This document shows, piece after piece, positions 5,946 through 10,877 of a stretch of DNA of 10,877 nucleotides. This stretch comes from Candidatus Babelota bacterium (lineage in GTDB: Bacteria; Dependentiae; Babeliae; Babeliales; JABCYS01). The stretch spans positions 1 to 10,877 of the forward strand of contig JABCYS010000022.1 of NCBI GenBank assembly GCA_013290085.1, read 5' to 3'. Numbering within the stretch: position 1 is the first letter of the stretch; every line of letters begins with the position of its first letter. Both the position numbers and the translations under genes were made by a program. The notes beneath the pieces were generated by a model. That model saw only the letters and a list, made by a program, of their open reading frames with translations. It made no database searches and was not told the origin of the DNA.

Positions 5946-6692
5946 CTAAGCCCTGCCAATCAATCGCAACGCACCTAATCCAACCACCAGCGCTTGTTGC
6001 GCGCGCAGTATCGTTGGCGTGAGAGCAGCAAATTGAAACTTATTTTTTTTAAGCAGCGCCTTCTCATCTTCCAACAAATCCCCTTCTGGTCCGATCATGC
6101 ACGCCACTGCGGTTGGTTTTTCCTGCAATGTATGAAGTAGAGGTATGAGTGGAGATCCTGTCGGATCAAAAAATAATTTTGTTGGCAGAGCGCTCACCTC
6201 TTCAACCGCTTGCGCAAGCTCAACAGGATCGTGGAGTGTGGGAAGTGAGAAATTTTTTGATTGTTCTGCTGCGGCAATCATAATGCGATGCACACGTTCT
6301 TTTTCCTTAGCCCCGCCCCAACTTCGCTGCGCCTTGGCGGTAATCACGGGCTGGACCGCCGATGCACCCAGTTCAACGGTACTGTACACCGCCTCTTCAA
6401 ACGCCTCGCGTCTGAGGAGAGGAAGTAGTACGGTAATGGCTGGTTCGAGTACCTGGTTCTTCTGGTAGCTTTGCACTGAGCACACGATTCTTTTTTTGCT
6501 CAGATCTTTGATAGTAACAAACGCATGCCCGGTAGAATCAAAAAGAATAATCTCATCCGATTGTTGAAGGCGCAACACCGTAGTTATGCGATGGATAAGC
6601 TCGGAATCGGAAATCACAAAAGAGGAGCCCGGTCGTAAAAGACCAGGCTCTTGAGACAGAGATTCTACGTACAAAGCAAATTGATGTTTCAC
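5946..6692 (-). CDS. rsmE: 16S rRNA m3U1498 methyltransferase RsmE
   Basis: RsmE is a SPOUT-class, AdoMet-dependent enzyme that methylates N3 of U1498 in 16S rRNA on the assembled 30S subunit. This 248-residue protein has the family order: ELIHRITTVLRLQQSDEIILFDSTG (31-55, PUA-like part), REAFEEAVYSTVELGASAVQPV (95-116), RVHRIMIAAAEQS (133-145), then the trefoil-knot AdoMet site MIGPEGDLLEDEKALL (199-214) and LTPTILRAQQAL (224-235). Two positions differ from the common pattern: GPEGG reads GPEGD, and ILR-x-ETA reads ILRAQQA. The start is GTG at 6692, overlapping the upstream gene's TGA in a GTGA, with an AGGGA-like site upstream, so translation is coupled. A decayed copy of its 3' end lies about 2.2 kb downstream (3722-3867), so the present 3' end may have been replaced by an insertion. 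Its stop lies 1 bp from that of the convergent WD40 gene. Confidence 0.92.
   Translation of the reverse strand: MKHQFALYVESLSQEPGLLRPGSSFVISDSELIHRITTVLRLQQSDEIILFDSTGHAFVTIKDLSKKRIVCSVQSYQKNQVLEPAITVLLPLLRREAFEEAVYSTVELGASAVQPVITAKAQRSWGGAKEKERVHRIMIAAAEQSKNFSLPTLHDPVELAQAVEEVSALPTKLFFDPTGSPLIPLLHTLQEKPTAVACMIGPEGDLLEDEKALLKKNKFQFAALTPTILRAQQALVVGLGALRLIGRA
5957..5984 (+). repeat. 28-bp direct repeat, right copy, inside the rsmE 3' end
   Basis: This block is identical to 3739-3766 in the same orientation. It lies in the final codons of the intact rsmE. A second perfect block of 14 bp (5989-6002) matches 3771-3784 after a 4-bp mismatched spacer. Confidence 0.8.
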
Positions 6693-7225
6693 TCTTTTTT
6701 CCCTTTTTTCCCAGTAACTTTATGCCAGGCTGTTGCTAAAAGTTTTTGGAACTTGCCGGCATATTCTTTTGCTTTTTCTTTCACCGTTGGTTTTTGCAGC
6801 GCCTTTTCATTGGGAACAACATATGCCGTTATACAACCATAGCAGGTGTCCATGATGAACACATAAATTTGATCCGTAGGATGAACAAGGCCAATGGTAA
6901 GCATGACAAATTTATCATCTTTTCCCCCAACGGTTTGTTCAAAATGATTACATTGTTGTTCTCGTGTCATTTTTTCTATTTCTATTTTTTTATCTTTCGG
7001 CAAAAAATCTTCGCGCTCAATCCAGCTCACCTGATGCGAATCATCGGACAAAGAACTCAAGGCAAACTTGGCCCATCGTTCTTCGTTTTTATTTTTATGC
7101 TTAATTAAGAGTAAGAGATCATGAGTTTCTTTAAAATTCTCCCACTCTTTTTTATCTATCGCTGCACATGCCAACGTTGTCATGGTAAGAGGTAGCACAA
7201 CACCCAAATAGTTTCGTATACTCAT
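6689..7225 (-). CDS. Secreted hypothetical protein, 178 aa, coupled to rsmE
   Basis: I do not recognise the family. MSIRNYLGVVLPLTMTTLACA is a signal peptide with probable cleavage after ACA (residue 21). The Cys is not in a convincing lipobox, as -3 is Thr. The mature part is charged and mixed in structure: a KKEWENFKETHDLLLLIKHKNKNEERW helix, a central IEREDFLPKDKKIEIEKMTREQQ segment, a hydrophobic strand region (KFVMLTIGLVH, then QIYVFIMDTCYGCITAYVV with a CYGC pair), and a very basic C-terminus (GKKGKKE). The open frame continues to 7315, but ATG at 7225 has AAGGAG just upstream and begins the signal peptide. The longer version would overlap the start of the divergent gpmI. Its TGA overlaps the rsmE GTG by the GTGA tetramer, so the two are one operon; no functional link to rRNA methylation is evident. 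Confidence 0.75.
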   Translation of the reverse strand: MSIRNYLGVVLPLTMTTLACAAIDKKEWENFKETHDLLLLIKHKNKNEERWAKFALSSLSDDSHQVSWIEREDFLPKDKKIEIEKMTREQQCNHFEQTVGGKDDKFVMLTIGLVHPTDQIYVFIMDTCYGCITAYVVPNEKALQKPTVKEKAKEYAGKFQKLLATAWHKVTGKKGKKE

Positions 7226-7290
7226 AGGACTCCTTTTTGCAAAGTTCTCAAAAAATATTCTGAAGTATAACAAAAAAAAAGGCCCCCGCC
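7226..7290. promoter_or_regulatory. Divergent promoter region between the hypothetical-rsmE operon and gpmI
   Basis: This 65-bp gap must hold start signals for both directions. The minus strand has TATACT (7269-7264), the same -10-like hexamer seen before the symporter, about 40 bp upstream of the ATG. The plus strand reads TATAAC at 7266-7271. The two overlap, so the promoters may compete. No clear -35 boxes are visible. A run of nine A and GGCCCCCGCC precedes the gpmI start, which has only a weak AAGG ribosome site. Confidence 0.3.
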
Positions 7291-8805
7291 ATGAAATCAA
7301 TTTCTCCTTTTGCACTCGTTATTTTAGACGGTTTTGGTTATCAAAAAGAGCAGTCACATAATGCGATTGCCCATGCACACACACCCCACTTAACTCACTG
7401 GTTTGCGACCTACCCACACACCCTGCTTAAAGCAAGCGGTCCTGCCGTGGGACTCCTGCCGGGAACTATTGGCACCTCTGAGGTCGGCCACCTTACCATT
7501 GGTGCGGGACGCGTTATCCCTGAATCTGTTCTACGACTGCACGAAGAAATAGATAACGGTTCTTTTTTTAAGAATCCTGTTTTAGTAAACGCACTCAAAA
7601 AAATAAAGGAGTCCGGAAAATCCCTTCATCTGATGGGCTTACTTTCTGATGCCGGGGTACACAGCCATGAAAAACATTTGTACGCGCTCATCAAGGCTGC
7701 CTGCGCCGCCGGGATAAAGAACGTGTATGTTCATCCTTTCCTGGATGGCCGCGATGTTCCTCCGCGCTCAGCACTTACCTACCTTGAACGACTTGAAAAA
7801 GTTCTAAAAAAAGAAGGGTGTGGAAAAATAGCCACTATTCACGGACGGTTCTATGCCATGGATCGTGATAAAAACTGGGAACGTACTGGTGAAAGTTATC
7901 AGGTTCTTACTACACCACAAAAAATAACCTATCCATCATGGAAAAAGCACATTGAAGAAAATTACGAGAAAGAAATCTATGATGAGTTCACCCCGCCATT
8001 TCAGGTTGATCCTCAGGGTATCGTACACGGCGGTGATGGCATTATCTTTTTTAATTTCAGGGCTGACCGCGCACGACAACTTACTCGTTGCTTTACCTGT
8101 CCTCAAACAACCCCGCTAGCATTGCAAAAAATCCCACTCGCCTTTTTTATCGGGGCAACTGAATATGATCATGATATTCCCATGGAACATTTACTCACTA
8201 AGCAACCGTTACACAACACACTCAAGGAAGTTCTTGCGGAACATCACAAAACCATGTTTGCCATAGCAGAAACAGAAAAGTATGCGCACGTAACTTATTT
8301 TTTTGGCGGCGGACGGGAAAAGGAATTTTCTGGCGAGACCTGGAAACTCATTCCTTCCATTAAAACAAAAGATTATGTTCATCACCCGGAAATGTCGGCC
8401 GCAAAAATTACCGATACTGTTCTCGATTCATTGCGCCAGAGTCCGTGCAACTTTTACTTAATTAATTATGCCAATGCGGACATGGTAGGACATTCGGGGA
8501 ATTATGATGCAACGGTTAAGGCAGTGGAATGTTTAGACCGGGAGTTACAAAGATTGTATGAAGTTATTGTTGAGAAGATGCATGGTACTCTGTACATCAC
8601 TGCTGATCATGGTAACGCAGAAACCATGTGGGATGAGAACGCACAGCAGCCAAAAACTTCACATACCACGAACCCGGTGCCCTTTTTAGAAATAAAAAAG
8701 GGATTGGAAGGTGGTAAAGAAAAACTCAATCTTCATGAGCTGTCTGACATTGCACCATTTATTTTGCAGCAGATGGGGTTGCCCATACCAGCTGAGATGC
8801 GCTAA
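7291..8805 (+). CDS. gpmI: 2,3-bisphosphoglycerate-independent phosphoglycerate mutase
   Basis: GpmI interconverts 3- and 2-phosphoglycerate in the cytoplasm through a phosphoserine and two Mn2+ ions (alkaline-phosphatase superfamily). The 504 residues match the usual length, and all main motifs are present: LVILDGFGY (9-17, metal ligand D13), GTSEVGHLTIGAGRV (61-75, nucleophile S63), LLSDAGVHSH (117-126), FLDGRDVPPRS (150-160), GRFYAMDRDKNWERT (185-199), FRADRARQL (256-264), AETEKYAHVTYFF (326-338), PEMSA, NADMVGH (395-401), ITADHGNAE (436-444) and TSHT (457-460). The common NSEVGH reads TSEVGH, an outer change that leaves the nucleophile. The start at ATG 7291 is close to the motif, as in the family. 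It is divergent from the hypothetical-rsmE operon and 96 bp upstream of the NagB-like gene, which feeds the same pathway. Confidence 0.96.
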   Translation: MKSISPFALVILDGFGYQKEQSHNAIAHAHTPHLTHWFATYPHTLLKASGPAVGLLPGTIGTSEVGHLTIGAGRVIPESVLRLHEEIDNGSFFKNPVLVNALKKIKESGKSLHLMGLLSDAGVHSHEKHLYALIKAACAAGIKNVYVHPFLDGRDVPPRSALTYLERLEKVLKKEGCGKIATIHGRFYAMDRDKNWERTGESYQVLTTPQKITYPSWKKHIEENYEKEIYDEFTPPFQVDPQGIVHGGDGIIFFNFRADRARQLTRCFTCPQTTPLALQKIPLAFFIGATEYDHDIPMEHLLTKQPLHNTLKEVLAEHHKTMFAIAETEKYAHVTYFFGGGREKEFSGETWKLIPSIKTKDYVHHPEMSAAKITDTVLDSLRQSPCNFYLINYANADMVGHSGNYDATVKAVECLDRELQRLYEVIVEKMHGTLYITADHGNAETMWDENAQQPKTSHTTNPVPFLEIKKGLEGGKEKLNLHELSDIAPFILQQMGLPIPAEMR

Positions 8806-8901
8806 AGGAATACTTGTTATTCATTATTCTTGCATTCAATTACATATAGACATTATTCTTAATTTGAAGGGTTCAGGAGTTTTTTTAAAGGGGGAAGATC
8901 T
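8806..8901 (+). promoter_or_regulatory. Gap upstream of the NagB-PIG-L gene
   Basis: This is a 96-bp AT-rich gap. TATAGA at 8845-8850 is a possible -10 without a good -35. A strong ribosome site, AAAGGGGGA (8888-8895), lies six to seven bases before the ATG at 8902. I see no hairpin with a T-run to terminate gpmI, so read-through from gpmI is likely. Confidence 0.25.
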
Positions 8902-10877
8902 ATGTTAGGCATATCATTGCTCATCTATTGTTTAGGTACCGTCATAACCATGCATGCTTCGTTGAGTTCGGTGGAACAAACCTTTATTACCGAGAGTGGG
9001 CGCAAAGATTCTTATGCGCAGGAAAAATTGCCGGTCATAGAGGTAAATAATAGTTTCAAGCTAGGGAAATTGGTCGCGCTCCGCTTTTTAGAATGGACTA
9101 TCGACAATCCTGAAGGAGTTATTTCGCTTCCTACCGGAAAAACGCCAGAATATTTTATTAAATATCTCGAGTACTATAAAAAAAATTGGGATCAGCCCAC
9201 GGTGCAAAAAGAGCTGCAACGCCACGGCATTACCTCAACTAACTTTCCTGACACTTCGCGCCTTAAATTTGTGCAGATGGATGAGTTTTTCAAAATCAAG
9301 GCAACGCAAAAAAATAGTTTTAACTATTACATCAAAAAATATTATCTCCCGATCCTTGGACTCAAGGAAGAAAACATTTTGTTACTCGACAGAAAAGACA
9401 TGTATGCAAACTATGGAAAACATGTAGACACCTACTGCGATGCCTATGAAAAACAGATTCAGGCATGGGGCGGCATAGGATTTTTTTTAGGCGGCATTGG
9501 ACCGGACGGCCACATAGCTTTTAACATGCGTGGTTCCCCGCATGACAGCAGCACCCGACTCCTCACGTTAAATTATGAAAGTGCCGCTGCCGCTGCAACC
9601 GATTTGGGTGGTATAGAACATTCACGCGATAAAAAAGTTATTACCATTGGGCTACAAACTATAACTGCCCGGCCTGACGCCACCATCATCATCATGGCAG
9701 CAGGAGAAGCAAAGGCCCACATCGTTGCCCAGTCAATCGAAAGTGACAACCAAGAATTGCCAGCAACTGCTCTTCATCTTCACTCCGGTGCACGGTTTTA
9801 TCTCACCACGGGAGCAGCTAGTCTTCTTACCGGAAGAAAAAGAGAAGCGTATCAGGCGTTACCGTTAGAGCGCCATGAACAGTGGGATGAGGCGGTTTAT
9901 GAAATTGCCTGGAAGGCGCATAAAAAATTGTCAGATTTAGATCGTACCGATTTTGAGCAATCTGATTATGGCACCATGATTCTTGAAAAACTGAGCAGCT
10001 CTCAGGAACAATTTTTAGCGGAGGTTGCGCAACGACTTATAACAAAGATTGAAAATAGTCTTACGCTGCCAGAACAGATCACGGTGTTACACACTGAACC
10101 ACATCATGATGACATTATGCTTTCCTATCATCCGGTAGCCACCAAGCTTATTGGCAACAATACTAATTTTTTTGTCACGCTCACCAGCGGCTTTAATGCT
10201 GTTACTAATAGATATATAAAAAACCTTCTTGCTCATACTGATGAAAGTTTTGTGTATTCACATGAGCATGAGATTTTTGAAACATCCTACGCAGAACTTT
10301 TACAACAGTACAAATCTGCTTTACTCGCACAAGATCAGTACGAAGCAGAAAAAATTGAATATCTTATTTTTCTCCAAAACATGCGTTTTATTTTTGAGCT
10401 CGATTCTACCGCAGCATTGCTCGCAAAAATAAAATGGCTGAGTGAGGATTACCTGGCAAAAATACGACCGGGAGAAAAAGATATTGTTGAGATGCAGCTC
10501 CTCAAGGGTGCCATGCGGGAATCAGAGATTGATCGACTTTGGACGCTCTATGATGTTCCACGAGATCATGTGAGCCATCTCCGCTCAACGTTTTACACGG
10601 GTGATTACTTCTGTCCGAATCCAACGATCAACCGCGACGTACTACCCATTGTTGATCTCATCAAAAAAACGCAGCCGGATCTTATAACGGTTGCCTTCGA
10701 TCCAGAAGGAACCGGTCCCGATACTCATTATAAAGTTTTACAACTTGTAGCTGAGGCGTTACGGCTTGAGAAAGATAAAGACCCTGTTATTTGGGGATAT
10801 CGTAATGTTTGGCACCGGTTCAAGGTGAGTGATGCAACTACCATGATTCCGGTTTCAGAGCAGGACTTGGAACAACT
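8902..10877 (+). CDS. nagB: Glucosamine-6-phosphate deaminase-like (NagB) / PIG-L deacetylase-like fusion, partial at 3' end
   Basis: The frame is open from ATG 8902 to the window edge (658 codons and two bases). Residues about 45-325 are NagB-like: VISLPTGKTPEYF (73-85), LKFVQMDEFF (121-130, catalytic-type D127) and FFLGGIGPDGHIAFN (194-208, D202/H204). The Glu that follows in E. coli NagB (FNEP) is Met here (FNMRGS). From about residue 395 a PIG-L/LmbE-type domain begins: HTEPHHDDIML (397-407, the H-x-D-D metal motif). Later DPEGTGPDTHYK supplies the second histidine region. The same two-domain order is known in Bacteroidetes NagB homologues, and similarity to them seems to begin near residue 23. 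Residues 1-19 (MLGISLLIYCLGTVITMHA) are an added hydrophobic segment that looks like a signal peptide or anchor. The start is backed by a strong GGGGGA site; the internal Met17 has none. The reaction would be amino-sugar phosphate to fructose-6-phosphate, feeding glycolysis. Whether the PIG-L part deacetylates GlcNAc-6-P is unknown. Confidence 0.85.
   Translation, partial: MLGISLLIYCLGTVITMHASLSSVEQTFITESGRKDSYAQEKLPVIEVNNSFKLGKLVALRFLEWTIDNPEGVISLPTGKTPEYFIKYLEYYKKNWDQPTVQKELQRHGITSTNFPDTSRLKFVQMDEFFKIKATQKNSFNYYIKKYYLPILGLKEENILLLDRKDMYANYGKHVDTYCDAYEKQIQAWGGIGFFLGGIGPDGHIAFNMRGSPHDSSTRLLTLNYESAAAAATDLGGIEHSRDKKVITIGLQTITARPDATIIIMAAGEAKAHIVAQSIESDNQELPATALHLHSGARFYLTTGAASLLTGRKREAYQALPLERHEQWDEAVYEIAWKAHKKLSDLDRTDFEQSDYGTMILEKLSSSQEQFLAEVAQRLITKIENSLTLPEQITVLHTEPHHDDIMLSYHPVATKLIGNNTNFFVTLTSGFNAVTNRYIKNLLAHTDESFVYSHEHEIFETSYAELLQQYKSALLAQDQYEAEKIEYLIFLQNMRFIFELDSTAALLAKIKWLSEDYLAKIRPGEKDIVEMQLLKGAMRESEIDRLWTLYDVPRDHVSHLRSTFYTGDYFCPNPTINRDVLPIVDLIKKTQPDLITVAFDPEGTGPDTHYKVLQLVAEALRLEKDKDPVIWGYRNVWHRFKVSDATTMIPVSEQDLEQ

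Noticed and set aside
1..10877. tRNA, rRNA or CRISPR arrays.
   Set aside because: Reading by eye, I saw no cloverleaf-like sequence, rRNA segment or regularly spaced repeat-spacer pattern. The only repeats are the WD40 units, the rsmE ends and the short heptamers.

Overview
The window looks like a chromosomal segment of a host-associated bacterium. Reasons are the small secreted proteins of no known family, a secreted protein built from eukaryotic-type repeats (WD40, plus a possible Skp1/BTB-like domain), a Na+-coupled amino-acid importer and short intergenic gaps. The mix resembles Candidatus Dependentiae (TM6/Babelia) or another protist-associated lineage. That placement is inference from gene style; no marker gene here proves it.

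Layout from left to right. Bases 1-162 (-) are the start of a Mur ligase (MurE-like), preceded on the same strand by an AGCS-family Na+/alanine-glycine symporter (179-1501, -). Divergent from these is ruvX/yqgF (1609-2025, +). A leader of about 150 bp follows, with a candidate promoter, three phased copies of a heptamer and a hairpin. Next come a GTG-started 59-aa zinc-ribbon protein (2175-2354, +) and tsaB (2358-3050, +) only 3 bp after it. A secreted hypothetical protein (3132-3629, -) converges on tsaB and ends in a clear rho-independent terminator.

The most unusual part is 3.7-6.0 kb. An intact rsmE (5946-6692, -) is followed on its 3' side by a WD40 gene on the opposite strand (3969-5944, +), which is broken by a one-base frameshift near 5064-5073. 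Beyond it, at about 3722-3867 (-), lies a decayed second copy of the rsmE 3' end. The two rsmE 3' ends share a perfect 28-bp direct repeat plus a 14-bp one, in the same orientation and 2,218 bp apart. This is what an insertion at the 3' end of rsmE that rebuilt the gene and displaced the old end would leave; a decayed tandem duplication is the main alternative.

rsmE is translationally coupled (GTGA overlap) to a second secreted hypothetical gene (6689-7225, -). Divergent from that is gpmI (7291-8805, +), followed by a NagB-PIG-L fusion (8902 to beyond the window end, +) with an unexpected hydrophobic N-terminus.

Functionally, the housekeeping genes cover cell wall (Mur ligase), amino-acid import, rRNA processing or Holliday junction metabolism (RuvX), tRNA t6A modification (TsaB), 16S rRNA methylation (RsmE), glycolysis (GpmI) and amino-sugar entry into glycolysis (NagB-like). 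The three signal-peptide proteins and the WD40 locus look like the lineage-specific, possibly host-directed layer.
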